Below, piece after piece: positions 1 to 8,985 of a stretch of DNA of 64,000 bases. The DNA is from an uncultured Bacteroidales bacterium (GTDB taxonomy: Bacteria > Bacteroidota > Bacteroidia > Bacteroidales > Paludibacteraceae). A program made the translations under genes and the position numbers. Numbering within the stretch: the first letter of the stretch is position 1; each line of letters opens with the position of its first letter. The stretch spans positions 1-64,000 of the forward strand of contig CAMOUL010000006.1 of the NCBI GenBank assembly GCA_946626605.1, in the 5' to 3' direction. The notes beneath the pieces were generated by a model, which did not search any database, was not told the DNA's origin, and worked only from the letters and a program-made list of their open reading frames with translations.

Positions 1-809
1 AGTTGATCGTGGCGGACAACGGCAGTACGGATGAGAGTCTGGCGGTGCTGAGCAAGGAGTTTCCGAGCGTGAAGACCATCGTGCTGGATCAGAACTACGG
101 ATTTGCCGAGGGGTATAACCGCGCCATAGAGCAGGTGGACAGCGAATATGTGGTGCTGCTCAATTCGGATGTGGAGACACCGGAAGGATGGCTTACTCCC
201 CTACTCGACTATATGGATGCGCACCCGGAGGTGGCAGCCGTGCAGCCGAAGATCCGCAGTTGGCGAGACAAAGCGTATTTTGAGTACGCCGGTGCTGCCG
301 GAGGATACCTCAGTTGGTTAGGCTATCCGTCCTGCAGGGGTCGTAAATGGGGACGCGTAGAGAAAGATAAAGGACAATACGATACGATCGCCGAGGTGGA
401 TTGGACCACGGGCGCTTGTATGTGCGTGCGTACGCAAGTATATAAGGAGTTAGGCGGCTTGGACGCTTCGTTCTTCGCTCATATGGAAGAGATCGACCTT
501 TGCTGGCGGATGCGCAATAAGAAATGGAAATTGGCCTGCGTGCCGCAGAGTACGGTGTATCACTTGGGCGGCGGGAGTCTGAGTTACGACAATCCCCGGA
601 AGACGTACCTCAATTTCCGCAATAATCTCGTGATGATCTATAAGAACCGGCGCTTCCCTTGGTGCGTGCTGGCGATACGCTGCGTATTGGATTATGTAGC
701 GGCGCTGCATTTCCTGCTGCAGGGCAAGAAAGGAAGCGCCAAAGCCGTTCTCGAAGCGCGACGGGATTATAAAAAGATGCGAGTTAAAAGTGTAAAGTGT
801 AAAGTGTAA
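1..809 (+). CDS. Family 2 glycosyltransferase, 5' end outside the window
   Basis: Probable GT-A fold glycosyltransferase that transfers a sugar from a nucleotide-sugar during surface polysaccharide assembly at the cytoplasmic face. The visible part opens directly on the VADNGSTDES nucleotide-binding motif, so the first few dozen residues lie upstream of the window. Other visible family marks are the LLNSDVE metal-binding region and the HMEEIDLCWR motif near residue 160. The last residues (RVKSVKCKV) and the stop codon are read from a 7-base tandem array, so the original C-terminus has been replaced or extended by repeat sequence. ftsY follows 34 bases later. Acceptor sugar and pathway cannot be told. 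Confidence 0.85.
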   Translation, partial: LIVADNGSTDESLAVLSKEFPSVKTIVLDQNYGFAEGYNRAIEQVDSEYVVLLNSDVETPEGWLTPLLDYMDAHPEVAAVQPKIRSWRDKAYFEYAGAAGGYLSWLGYPSCRGRKWGRVEKDKGQYDTIAEVDWTTGACMCVRTQVYKELGGLDASFFAHMEEIDLCWRMRNKKWKLACVPQSTVYHLGGGSLSYDNPRKTYLNFRNNLVMIYKNRRFPWCVLAIRCVLDYVAALHFLLQGKKGSAKAVLEARRDYKKMRVKSVKCKV

Positions 810-838
810 AGTGTAAAGTGTAAAGTGTAAGGTGTAAA
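786..838. repeat. Heptanucleotide tandem array, unit AGTGTAA
   Basis: About seven copies of a 7-base unit (AGTGTAA, last copies slightly altered) run from the glycosyltransferase C-terminal codons across its stop and up to the ftsY start. The same unit recurs at 34391-34475. Confidence 0.9.
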
Positions 839-843
839 AAGAT

Positions 844-1797
844 ATGGGATTTTTTGGATTTTTTAACAAAGAGAAGAAAGAGACACTCGACAAAGGTCTG
901 GAGAAGAGCAAAGAGTCTGTGCTCAGTAAGATCGGTCGCGCCATAGCGGGTAAGTCCACTATTGACGACGATGTGCTGGATAACTTAGAGGAAGCGTTGA
1001 TCACTTCCGACGTAGGTGTGGAGACCACCCTGCGGATCATCGAGCGTGTACAAGAGCGTGTGAAACGCGATAAATATGTGAATACGAGCGAACTGAACGC
1101 CCTGCTGGTGGACGAGATCGCTTCGTTACTGCAAGAGAACAACGTAGCCGACGTACCTGATTTCTCCGCGCCGCTGCCAGCTAAGCCCTACGTGGTGATG
1201 GTGGTGGGTGTGAACGGCGTAGGTAAGACCACTACCATCGGAAAGTTGGCATACCAATACAAAGCGGCCGGCAAGAAGGTGTATTTAGGTGCAGCGGACA
1301 CGTTCCGCGCAGCAGCAGTAGAGCAGTTATGTATCTGGGGTGAACGCGTAGGAGTGCCGGTGGTCAAGCAGCAACAGGGTTCAGACCCCGCTTCGGTGGC
1401 TTATGACACCTTGCAGTCCGCCAAAGCAAACGACGCGGATGTGGTACTGATCGACACCGCCGGACGTCTGCATAACAAGATCAACCTGATGAACGAGTTG
1501 ACGAAGATCAAGAACGTGATGCAGAAAGTGGTGCCCGACGCACCGCACGATGTGATGTTGGTGCTGGACGGCAGTACAGGGCAGAATGCCTTCGAGCAGG
1601 CTCGTCAGTTCACCGCCGCCACCCAGGTTTCGTCCATGGCTATTACAAAGTTAGACGGCACGGCAAAAGGTGGCGTCGTGATTGGTATCAGCGATCAGTT
1701 TAAGATTCCTGTTCGTTATATCGGTTTGGGCGAACAGATGACGGACCTGCAGGTCTTCAACCGCGTAGAGTTCGTAAAATCATTAATACAAAGTTAA
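844..1797 (+). CDS. ftsY: Signal recognition particle receptor FtsY
   Basis: SRP-family GTPase that docks ribosome-SRP complexes at the inner membrane for co-translational insertion. The 317 residues contain an N-terminal helical N domain (about 20-100) and a G domain with G1 GVNGVGKTTT near residue 122, the insertion-box motif DTFRAAA, G3 DTAGR, and TKLDGTAKGG near the C-terminus. The acidic A domain of enterobacterial FtsY is missing, which is common in this phylum. The start at 844 fits the usual MGFFGFF opening. The gene lies between two heptamer arrays, with aspA 58 bases downstream. Confidence 0.97.
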   Translation: MGFFGFFNKEKKETLDKGLEKSKESVLSKIGRAIAGKSTIDDDVLDNLEEALITSDVGVETTLRIIERVQERVKRDKYVNTSELNALLVDEIASLLQENNVADVPDFSAPLPAKPYVVMVVGVNGVGKTTTIGKLAYQYKAAGKKVYLGAADTFRAAAVEQLCIWGERVGVPVVKQQQGSDPASVAYDTLQSAKANDADVVLIDTAGRLHNKINLMNELTKIKNVMQKVVPDAPHDVMLVLDGSTGQNAFEQARQFTAATQVSSMAITKLDGTAKGGVVIGISDQFKIPVRYIGLGEQMTDLQVFNRVEFVKSLIQS

Positions 1798-1840
1798 TAG
1801 TTAATAGTTAATAGTTAATAGTTAATAGTCGAAAGTTAAT
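1792..1840. repeat. Heptanucleotide tandem array, unit AGTTAAT
   Basis: Five to six copies of AGTTAAT begin at the ftsY stop codon and fill most of the gap before aspA, ending in one degenerate copy. Confidence 0.9.
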
Positions 1841-1855
1841 TAAAATCTATATAAC

Positions 1856-3280
1856 ATGGGCAAATCATTTTTAAATTCAGACAAAGTTCATCAGGTACGC
1901 TTGGAGTCTGACCTGTTAGGTGAACTGGAAGTACCCTTAGAGGCGTACTACGGAGTACAAACACAACGCGGAATCAACAACTACAAGGTTTCGAACCTGA
2001 AGATGTCTGATTTTCCGGAGTACATCATCGCCATGGCCTATATCAAATTAGCCGCCGTAGAAGCCAACCATGAGTTAGGCGTCATCAACGATGAGATCTA
2101 CGCTGCTATTGCACAGGCTTGCCGCGAACTGATTGATGGTAAAATGCACGACCAGTTCCCCACCGACATGGTTCAGGGAGGTGCCGGAACAACGATTAAC
2201 ATGAACGCCAACGAAGTGATTGCTAACCGTGCGCTGGAACTCATGGGGCATCGTCGCGGCGAATACCAATACTGCTCGCCGAACGATCATGTCAACTGCG
2301 CGCAGAGTACCAATGACGCCTACCCTTCTGCTTTCCGCTATGCGTTCATCCGTATGAACCGCAGTATGGAGGCCGAACTGAAACAGCTCATTGATTCGCT
2401 CCACAAGAAAGGCGATGAGTTCAGCGACTCCATCAAGATGGGTCGTACCCAGTTGCAGGATGCTGTACCTATGACGAGCGGACAGGAGTTCCATGCGTTC
2501 GCCAACAACCTCGAAGAGGAGATCGCGAACCTTGAGCGTAACGTGACGCTGCTCTATGAGATTAACATGGGCGGTACGGCTATCGGTACGGGTTTGAATG
2601 CCGCTGCAGGCTATGCCGAGTTGTGCATCAAGAAGATGTGCGAACTGACCGGCGAACCGTTCGTTTTAGCCAGCGACCTGATTGAGGCTACTCCTGATAC
2701 AGGTGCGTACGTCAGCTATTCCGCTTCGCTCAAGCGCTTGGCCGTTAAACTGAGTAAGATGTGTAATGACCTGCGTCTGATGGCTTCCGGTCCTCGTTGC
2801 GGCTTGCATGAGATCAACCTGCCGCCGATGGCTCCGGGTAGTTCCATCATGCCGGGCAAGGTGAACCCTGTTATTCCGGAAGTAACGAACCAGGTTTGCT
2901 TCAAAGTGATCGGCAACGACACCGCTGTGACCTTTGCTGCCGAGGCTGGTCAGTTGCAACTCAACGTGATGGAACCGATCATCACCGAGTGTATCTTCGA
3001 GTCCATCACCTGGTTGCAGAACGTGATGAAGATCCTGCGCACGAAGTGTATCGACGGCATCACTATCAACCGTGAGCATAACTTAGAGACCGTTAAGCAC
3101 TCCATCGGTATCGTCACCGCGTTGAACCCCGTCATCGGCTATAAAGCATCCACCAAGATCGCGAAAGAGGCCTTGGAGACCGGCAAGAGCGTGTATAACT
3201 TAGTGCTGGAGCACGAACTGATGAGCAAAGAACAACTCGATCAACTCTTGGACCCGAAGAATATGCTGGAAGCACACTAA
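1856..3280 (+). CDS. aspA: Aspartate ammonia-lyase
   Basis: Cytoplasmic tetrameric enzyme converting L-aspartate to fumarate and ammonia, which can feed fumarate respiration in anaerobic Bacteroidales. The 474 residues match the family length. Visible marks are the GGAGTTINMNANEV substrate-binding region (about residues 105-118), the HVNCAQSTND motif, and the fumarase/aspartase signature GSSIMPGKVNPV near residue 328. Fumarase class II shares the signature; the N-terminal LLGELEVP and YYGVQTQRG spacing favours aspartase. A terminator-like hairpin follows at 3323-3357. Confidence 0.93.
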   Translation: MGKSFLNSDKVHQVRLESDLLGELEVPLEAYYGVQTQRGINNYKVSNLKMSDFPEYIIAMAYIKLAAVEANHELGVINDEIYAAIAQACRELIDGKMHDQFPTDMVQGGAGTTINMNANEVIANRALELMGHRRGEYQYCSPNDHVNCAQSTNDAYPSAFRYAFIRMNRSMEAELKQLIDSLHKKGDEFSDSIKMGRTQLQDAVPMTSGQEFHAFANNLEEEIANLERNVTLLYEINMGGTAIGTGLNAAAGYAELCIKKMCELTGEPFVLASDLIEATPDTGAYVSYSASLKRLAVKLSKMCNDLRLMASGPRCGLHEINLPPMAPGSSIMPGKVNPVIPEVTNQVCFKVIGNDTAVTFAAEAGQLQLNVMEPIITECIFESITWLQNVMKILRTKCIDGITINREHNLETVKHSIGIVTALNPVIGYKASTKIAKEALETGKSVYNLVLEHELMSKEQLDQLLDPKNMLEAH

Positions 3281-3322
3281 TTAGACCGCTTCGCTCAAAG
3301 AAGAAAGAAAAAAGAAGAAAGA

Positions 3323-3357
3323 AAAAGGTGATCAATGTTGAATTGACCACCTTTTTT
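3323..3357. terminator. Bidirectional intrinsic terminator between convergent genes
   Basis: A near-perfect inverted repeat (AAAGGTGATCAAT paired with ATTGACCACCTTT, one mismatch) has A-rich sequence on its left and a T run on its right. It lies between aspA (+) and the convergent Ser-rich gene (-) and could end both transcripts. Confidence 0.8.
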
Positions 3358-3361
3358 ATGC

Positions 3362-4726
3362 TTAGCGTCTTACGCTACCACCTCCTCGGCTACCACCGCC
3401 GCCACCGCGACTGCCGCCTCCGTAGGAACCTCCTCCACCTCGGCTGGAGCCACTATACGTGCTACCGCTGCTGCGAGAGCCTCCGTACGAGCTGCTGCTA
3501 CTGTTTCGGCTGCTACCGTAGGAACTGCTGCTGGAGCTGCGAGAGGACGAACTGCTACTGCTGCTCTTCGAACCGCTATAGGTGCTACGAGAAGCACTGG
3601 TACTGCGGATAGATCCTGAACTGCCACTCGTGCTGCGTGTAGCTGCAGACTTCGAATAGGTCGAACTGCTTGAACTACCGGAACCGCGCGATGCAGAAGT
3701 ACTGGTGCTGCGGGTAGAACCGCCGGTACTACGCGTCGATGCACTGCTTGCCGAACTGCGGGTCGTCGTTACCGTCTGGCTGCGCTCTGTAGCCGATGCA
3801 CGAGAAGCGGATGCACTCTCTGAACGGCTGGTACCACCTGTACGAACGGATGCGCTTTGTGAACGGCTAACTGCGGTGTTCGAACTGCCATAGGTGCGGC
3901 CACTGGTAGCGGACTCACGAACCGAACTTGCGCCTTCGCGACCAGCTACAGCTTGACGTGCACTACCGCCGGCTTGCGAACGAACACTGGTACCACGAAT
4001 CTCACGTGCGTTTACCAAACCTGCGTTACGGCGCTCGAACGAACGCTCCGGGTTTGCTGTAGCATAGTCTCTACGACTTACACCGCCGCGCAACTCATGA
4101 TAGCCGTAGTAAACGTGACGTCCCGGACGGAAAGAGCACCAGTGGTGGTGATGATGCCATGCATAGCAGTGATGCCAGTACCAATCGTGTGCCCAACAGC
4201 TATGAGCGTACCACCAACCCGGCCAATAGCCCCAATACCAAGGACTATGCCAAGCATACCATGCGTCGCTCCAGAACCAATCGTAGATAACAGGACGGTA
4301 AACATATACCGGCTCGATGATATAGTTGGTACCATATACGTACTCATCGCCAATTACCTGAACGGAAACAACATCCGACTCATCCTTCTCTACATAGATC
4401 GAGGCAACATCCTGATAGATATCCTTTGCGAGGATCGCCTGCAGCACGATCAGACGCTTGTTGCCTTCACCCGTTTCTACCACGCGCAAGTAATCTACTT
4501 CACCGTCTCCGTTGAGATCGAGATTACAGAAAGCGCTGTCAGGGTTGTTGAGCATCGTCTCGAACTCTTCCAGGTTCTTAGCCTCTGCAAATAGCTTCGC
4601 TACAACCTTCAGATCGAGACCCTCAGAGATGTCAGAACTGTTGGCCGAAACCGTGATCGTTTCGTCTGCCCATAGCGCTGCACTCATCAGCATCAGCGCC
4701 ATCAGAAGTGTAGTTAATCGTTTCAT
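3362..4726 (-). CDS. Secreted protein with aromatic/His cluster and long Ser-Gly-Arg tail
   Basis: Function unknown. An N-terminal signal peptide (first 20 residues, ending ALWA) predicts export. Residues about 25-140 form a globular region with an EF-hand-like loop, DLNGDGEVDYLR. Residues about 150-215 are crowded with Trp, Tyr and His (a run of five His is present), which could bind metal or sit at a membrane. From about 240 to the end at 454 the chain is almost only Ser, Arg, Gly and Thr and is probably disordered. The tail's repetitive codons open long spurious frames on the other strand, which I reject. It is convergent with aspA. Confidence 0.75.
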   Translation of the reverse strand: MKRLTTLLMALMLMSAALWADETITVSANSSDISEGLDLKVVAKLFAEAKNLEEFETMLNNPDSAFCNLDLNGDGEVDYLRVVETGEGNKRLIVLQAILAKDIYQDVASIYVEKDESDVVSVQVIGDEYVYGTNYIIEPVYVYRPVIYDWFWSDAWYAWHSPWYWGYWPGWWYAHSCWAHDWYWHHCYAWHHHHHWCSFRPGRHVYYGYHELRGGVSRRDYATANPERSFERRNAGLVNAREIRGTSVRSQAGGSARQAVAGREGASSVRESATSGRTYGSSNTAVSRSQSASVRTGGTSRSESASASRASATERSQTVTTTRSSASSASTRSTGGSTRSTSTSASRGSGSSSSSTYSKSAATRSTSGSSGSIRSTSASRSTYSGSKSSSSSSSSRSSSSSSYGSSRNSSSSSYGGSRSSGSTYSGSSRGGGGSYGGGSRGGGGGSRGGGSVRR

Positions 4727-4753
4727 AATTGTAATGTTTTAAAGGGTTATTAT

Positions 4754-4794
4754 AACTAGGGCTCTAGGGAAACTATGGTCATAGGGGCCTAGTT
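4754..4794. other. Nested inverted repeat upstream of the Ser-rich gene
   Basis: AACTAGG (4754-4760) pairs with CCTAGTT (4788-4794), enclosing a second hairpin CTATG/CATAG. It lies between the Ser-rich gene start and the ribBA stop, both on the minus strand, and could be a ribBA terminator or an operator. No T run follows closely. Confidence 0.4.
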
Positions 4795-4825
4795 ACTCTT
4801 CATTGTTCAAATACCGTGCCAAACA

Positions 4826-6076
4826 CTATACCAGTTTCAAATCGTGGTGCATTTTTTCCTTTTTTGTTAGCATATAGCGTCTGTTCCATTTATTAGGCGC
4901 TATCTCCAAAGGTACATTCTCCACGATCTCAATGCCGTAACTCTCCAAGCCTACGCGCTTGACGGGATTATTGGTCAATAAACGAAGCTTATGAGCGTTC
5001 ATTTGATTCAAAATCTGCGCGCCGATGCCGTAGTTGCGTTCATCGGGACGGAAACCAAGGTGTACATTTGCTTCCACCGTATCTTCTCCCTGCTCTTGCA
5101 ACTTATACGCGCGTATCTTATTCATAAGGCCTATCCCTCGTCCCTCTTGATTCATATAGACGAGGATACCCTTTCCTTCGGCCTGGATGAGTTGCATGGC
5201 TTTGGTGAGTTGTTCGCCGCACTCGCAGCGCAGGGAGCCGAATATATCGCCCGTCATACAACTGGAGTGTACACGGCATAAGACCGGTTCGTCTTTCGTC
5301 CACTCCCCTTTGGTGAGCACTACGTGCTCGAGACCCGTCGTCAGGTCACGGAAAGGCGTTAACATAAACTCACCATGTTGCGTAGGAAGGAACACTGTCT
5401 CGCCGCGCTCCACGAGCGAGCTTTCACTAATCACCTCTTCACTTTCCCCATTTACCTTTAATCGTTCACCTTGATTTAAGCGGAACTCAATTAAATCTTT
5501 GATGGTGATGATCTTGAGGTCGAATTCGCGTGCTACTTCTTGCAGTTGGGGCATGCGTGCCATGGTGCCGTCGGCATTCATTATCTCGATGAGGGCAGCT
5601 GCCGGATAGAGTCCGGCTAAGCGCGCCAAGTCCACACCGGCTTCGGTATGTCCTGCCCGCTGCAGCACACCTCCTGCTTTCGCATAAAGCGGGTTGATAT
5701 GGCCCGGTCGACCAAAGGTCTCGGGTTTAGACTTCGGGTCCGCCAAAGCGCGTATCGTAGCGGCTCTGTCGGCCGCAGACACACCTGTGGTACAACCTTC
5801 GAGTTTATCTACCGTCACCGTGAACGGTGTACCTAACATCGAGGTGTTATTAGCTACCTGGTGCATCAGGTCCAATTCCGCACAACGCTGTTCTGTAATC
5901 GGACAACAGAGGACACCTCGTCCGTGCTGCAGCATGAAATTCACCTTCTCCGGGGTAATCTTCTCTGCCGCGATGATGAAATCGCCTTCGTTCTCGCGAT
6001 CCTCATCGTCCACCACAATGACGAACTTACCTTCGCGGAAGTCCTCTAATGCTTCTTGTATCGTGTTTATTTTCAT
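4826..6076 (-). CDS. ribBA: Bifunctional DHBP synthase / GTP cyclohydrolase II
   Basis: Riboflavin pathway enzyme of 416 residues. The RibB half (about 1-200) makes dihydroxybutanone phosphate from ribulose 5-phosphate and shows [11 protein letters not shown] and [13 protein letters not shown]. The RibA half opens the GTP imidazole ring; its zinc cysteines lie in [19 protein letters not shown] and it also has [10 protein letters not shown] start at 6076 (MKINTIQ): an upstream in-frame ATG at 6160 lies inside the neighbour, and 6076 gives a 4-base ATGA overlap with the permease gene, implying translational coupling. The linker between halves carries repeat-like sequence ([11 protein letters not shown]). 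ribF, acting later in the pathway, is at 58.4 kb. Confidence 0.96.
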   Translation of the reverse strand: MKINTIQEALEDFREGKFVIVVDDEDRENEGDFIIAAEKITPEKVNFMLQHGRGVLCCPITEQRCAELDLMHQVANNTSMLGTPFTVTVDKLEGCTTGVSAADRAATIRALADPKSKPETFGRPGHINPLYAKAGGVLQRAGHTEAGVDLARLAGLYPAAALIEIMNADGTMARMPQLQEVAREFDLKIITIKDLIEFRLNQGERLKVNGESEEVISESSLVERGETVFLPTQHGEFMLTPFRDLTTGLEHVVLTKGEWTKDEPVLCRVHSSCMTGDIFGSLRCECGEQLTKAMQLIQAEGKGILVYMNQEGRGIGLMNKIRAYKLQEQGEDTVEANVHLGFRPDERNYGIGAQILNQMNAHKLRLLTNNPVKRVGLESYGIEIVENVPLEIAPNKWNRRYMLTKKEKMHHDLKLV

Positions 6077-7575
6077 AAGCTTTTCTTTTGTCGTTTCACT
6101 TGGTGAAACCATTTTGAGTCTTGCACCTTGTTCACCATCTTCTTCCACGCGATGACCCATGCGTCGGGGTTAAAGAGCGGCGAGTCGGTCGCGGCTTTGT
6201 AGGTAAGGAAGATACCCGTAGGCAGCAGCACAAACGAACTGAGCCACATACCCGCCCAACAGGGCCATAAGGCCTCACGCGCCATCTTATATCCCGTGTT
6301 ATCGATGATATAATAGATAATAAACAGGATGACCGAGATCACCACCGGTGCGCCTAACCCACCCTTCCGTATGATGGCTCCGAGCGGAGCACCGATGAAG
6401 AAGAAGATGAGGCACGCAAAGGCCAGCGTGAACTTACGGTAGAGTTCTATCTCATGCTTGCGTACATAGCGCTCGGTGTCCTCTAACAAGATGGCATTGT
6501 ACTCGATCTGGTCCCTGTAATTACGTGCTTTCTCCTGCGCTATAGAATATACTTGTTTCTTTCTCGTCAGCGAGAGATGCGCCCACAGTGAGTCTAAATT
6601 ATAGCGCTCTACATCCTCCGAAGAGAGTGTGACCGGAAGAATAACATCCGTTCGCGCACCTTCGCGACCAAAATAACGCTCTTTGATCAGTTTGTCACTT
6701 TGTTCTTTACAACGCGCATCGGACACATGTTCGACCGAGTCGATGGAGTGCAACAATTGCGCTACATTCTTACTTACATGCTGGTCATCGAGGATGGATT
6801 CGTCATAGCGATTGAAATCGGTATTGAAATCGATGATGAGTCGTTTATGACTGAACGTCTCGCGCCGATACGGTATATTTTGGGTGGTACGGGTGGCACG
6901 TTGTTGCTTCTGATTGAGGTTCTCAAAGGCTTCGCCGTTGATAAGATCCAGCACCAAAAATCGTTTATCCGTACTGGTGCGTAAACGCCCTGTATCGGCT
7001 ACCATCACCTTCGCATCCTCAAATCCGGAAGAATAATCATAGATCATCAAATTCAGCAGGTCTCCGTCTCTCGTCTTATTGCGCACGTAGATGTTATATC
7101 CGTGTATCTCATCATAGAACTCCCCCACCGGTATCTGCAGTTCCGGACTCTTCTGGCGCAGGGAGAAGATGAGTGCCCATAGTTTGGCTTGCGACTTAGG
7201 CAGCACGTTATTGCTGAAATAGAACGCCCCGACGCTGAGGATGGCAACTGCAATGGACAAAGGACGTAAGATACGGAACAGGGATATTCCCGCGGCTTTC
7301 ATCGCCGTCAGTTCGCTTTTCTCCGCCAAGTTACCAAAGGCTATCAGAGAACTGAGCAAGATCGCCAAGGGCAGCGCAAGAGGTACTACAGAAGCCGTAG
7401 CATAGATGAAAAACTCTGAGAGGACGCCGAGACTGATGCCTTTACCTACCAGGTCATTCACATGCATCCACATGAACTGCATGAGCAGGATGAAGATTGC
7501 AATGAAGAAAGTAGCCAAGAAGAGCCACAGAAAATTCCGCAGCAGATAGATATCTATTTTCTTAACTACTCTCAC
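6073..7575 (-). CDS. LptF/LptG (YjgP/YjgQ) family permease
   Basis: Inner-membrane subunit of the lipopolysaccharide export bridge, which with LptB moves LPS to the outer membrane. The 500 residues show N-terminal membrane helices (about 12-100), a large soluble periplasmic region (about 115-370), and C-terminal helices beginning near [20 protein letters not shown]. This is the family's six-helix, 3+3 layout; the chain is longer than enterobacterial LptG because the periplasmic region is expanded. The stop overlaps the ribBA start by four bases. Sequence alone does not separate LptF from LptG. Confidence 0.88.
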   Translation of the reverse strand: MRVVKKIDIYLLRNFLWLFLATFFIAIFILLMQFMWMHVNDLVGKGISLGVLSEFFIYATASVVPLALPLAILLSSLIAFGNLAEKSELTAMKAAGISLFRILRPLSIAVAILSVGAFYFSNNVLPKSQAKLWALIFSLRQKSPELQIPVGEFYDEIHGYNIYVRNKTRDGDLLNLMIYDYSSGFEDAKVMVADTGRLRTSTDKRFLVLDLINGEAFENLNQKQQRATRTTQNIPYRRETFSHKRLIIDFNTDFNRYDESILDDQHVSKNVAQLLHSIDSVEHVSDARCKEQSDKLIKERYFGREGARTDVILPVTLSSEDVERYNLDSLWAHLSLTRKKQVYSIAQEKARNYRDQIEYNAILLEDTERYVRKHEIELYRKFTLAFACLIFFFIGAPLGAIIRKGGLGAPVVISVILFIIYYIIDNTGYKMAREALWPCWAGMWLSSFVLLPTGIFLTYKAATDSPLFNPDAWVIAWKKMVNKVQDSKWFHQVKRQKKSL

Positions 7576-7591
7576 CTATGTCGGGTACACC

Positions 7592-8074
7592 TTAACCTTT
7601 CAGATTCTCGCTGACAAAGATCAACGGAAGCAGGTCTGCTGCGGAGTCAAAGACAAAGATCTCATCCTCGCCGTACAACAGCACTTCCATCTTACCACCA
7701 TAGCGGTGCTCGGTCTCCAGCATCACTTGACGGCATGCGCCGCAAGGAGAACCGGGTTCCTTGGTGAAATGGCCATCGGTATAGCACGCAATAGCCAAAC
7801 GTACAACAGGTTGATCCGGATACTGAGCGCCGGCTGCAAAAAGAGCAGTACGCTCTGCGCACAGACCACTCGGATAAGCTGCGTTCTCTTGGTTCGCACC
7901 GCGCATCACTACGCCGTTCGCTAACTTAGCCGCTGCTCCTACATGGAAATGACTGTACGGACAATAGCTATGCTGGATTTGCTCCTTGGCGATAGCTACT
8001 ACTTCGCGCTGTTCTTCTGACAACTCGTCCCACTGATAGGACTTCATTTTGGTTTTCAATTGGTACTCTTTCAT
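7592..8074 (-). CDS. cdd: Cytidine deaminase
   Basis: Zinc hydrolase of pyrimidine salvage that converts cytidine or deoxycytidine to the uridine form. The 160 residues contain the catalytic CAERTALFAAG motif (zinc Cys and proton-shuttling Glu) and the second zinc site PGSPCGACRQ, plus NQENAAYPSG for ribose binding. The length fits the homotetramer/dimer class. The likely start could be a few codons inside (an internal Met follows at residue 10). It sits 16 bases upstream of the permease gene in the same direction. Confidence 0.93.
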   Translation of the reverse strand: MKEYQLKTKMKSYQWDELSEEQREVVAIAKEQIQHSYCPYSHFHVGAAAKLANGVVMRGANQENAAYPSGLCAERTALFAAGAQYPDQPVVRLAIACYTDGHFTKEPGSPCGACRQVMLETEHRYGGKMEVLLYGEDEIFVFDSAADLLPLIFVSENLKG

Positions 8075-8094
8075 ATTGATCGGGTTAAATAAAT

Positions 8095-8949
8095 TTATAT
8101 CGTGTCAATAAAATATTTCTGCTTTCGATTAAACATCGCGATGCCGACAAACAGCAATATCGCGATACATGCCGCGCTGAAACCCAGGGACGACCAGGAG
8201 AACTGTCCGGCACCGAAAGCACCGTATTTAAAGGTCTCAATAATAGCCGTCATCGGATTGAAAAGCATAATTTTATGCAGGGTCGGATTCGTGACGTACG
8301 AAAGCGGATAGACGATCGGCGTAGCGTACATCCAGAGGGATACAAAGACGCCGAAGAAATTGGTCAAGTCGCGGTATTTGGTAGTGAGCGACGAGACAAT
8401 CAATCCGAGGCCTAAGGCCATACACTGCATCATCAGGATAAGCACCGGGAAGAGCAATAAATAGATATTCGGATGCAGGTCCACGCCGCGAATGACGAAA
8501 TAGAGGTATACGAAGACGAAAGTACTTAACTGCAGCGAGAAGCGGAAAAGTTTGGAGATCACCTTCGATACCGGTGTCACCAAACGCGGGAAATAGACTT
8601 TTCCAAACAGACCGGCGTTCGTCTGGAACGTAGCCGCCGTATCCGTGAGACAGGTCGAGAAATACTCCCAAAGACAGATACCGCTCAGGTAGAACACCGG
8701 CTGCGGTATATCATCCGTAGGGATACCGGCAATACGGCCGAAGACGACGATATACATAAACATCGTAAAGAGCGGCGAGATAAAATACCAGCCCATACCA
8801 AAAATCGTCTGTTTGTATTGCACCGTGATATCGCGTTTCACAAACAGCCAAATCAGGTACTTCTTCTGCCAAAGTTCCTTCAAGCCCAAGCCCTTTGCAA
8901 ATGTCGTCGGGCTGATCTCCGTGGTCCAATATGTATTATTATTGGTCAT
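8095..8949 (-). CDS. ABC-2 type polysaccharide export permease (copy 2)
   Basis: Membrane subunit of a Wzm/KpsM-like exporter for O-antigen, capsule or related glycans. The 284 residues carry about six hydrophobic segments and the family motifs YKQTIFGMGWYFISPL (about residues 46-61) and STLGLIVSSLTTKYRDL-like sequence in the middle. It is a paralogue of the gene just upstream (8986-9840), with many shared motifs including TIFG/TILG and TTKYRDL. No ATP-binding (Wzt-like) gene lies in the window, so the ATPase must be elsewhere. The start codon lies within a heptamer array, so its first residues (MTNNN) are repeat-derived. Confidence 0.88.
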   Translation of the reverse strand: MTNNNTYWTTEISPTTFAKGLGLKELWQKKYLIWLFVKRDITVQYKQTIFGMGWYFISPLFTMFMYIVVFGRIAGIPTDDIPQPVFYLSGICLWEYFSTCLTDTAATFQTNAGLFGKVYFPRLVTPVSKVISKLFRFSLQLSTFVFVYLYFVIRGVDLHPNIYLLLFPVLILMMQCMALGLGLIVSSLTTKYRDLTNFFGVFVSLWMYATPIVYPLSYVTNPTLHKIMLFNPMTAIIETFKYGAFGAGQFSWSSLGFSAACIAILLFVGIAMFNRKQKYFIDTI

Positions 8950-8983
8950 TGGTAATTGGTCATTGGTAATTGGTCATTGGTGA
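8939..8983. repeat. Heptanucleotide array (ATTGGTC/ATTGGTA) between paralogous permeases
   Basis: Alternating 7-base units ATTGGTC and ATTGGTA, six copies, fill the gap between the two ABC-2 permease genes and include the start codon of the downstream one. On the minus strand the unit reads ACCAATG, so each second copy offers an ATG. Confidence 0.9.
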
Positions 8984-8985
8984 TT

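Noticed and set aside
786..838. Short arrays considered as CRISPR
   Set aside because: Units are 7 bases and directly tandem, with no spacers and no cas genes.
3705..3893. Plus-strand frames opposite the Ser-Gly-rich gene
   Set aside because: Shadow of repetitive codons on the real gene; no independent signals.
6076..6160. Longer ribBA start at 6160
   Set aside because: Lies within the permease gene; 6076 gives the usual MKINTIQ opening and an ATGA overlap.
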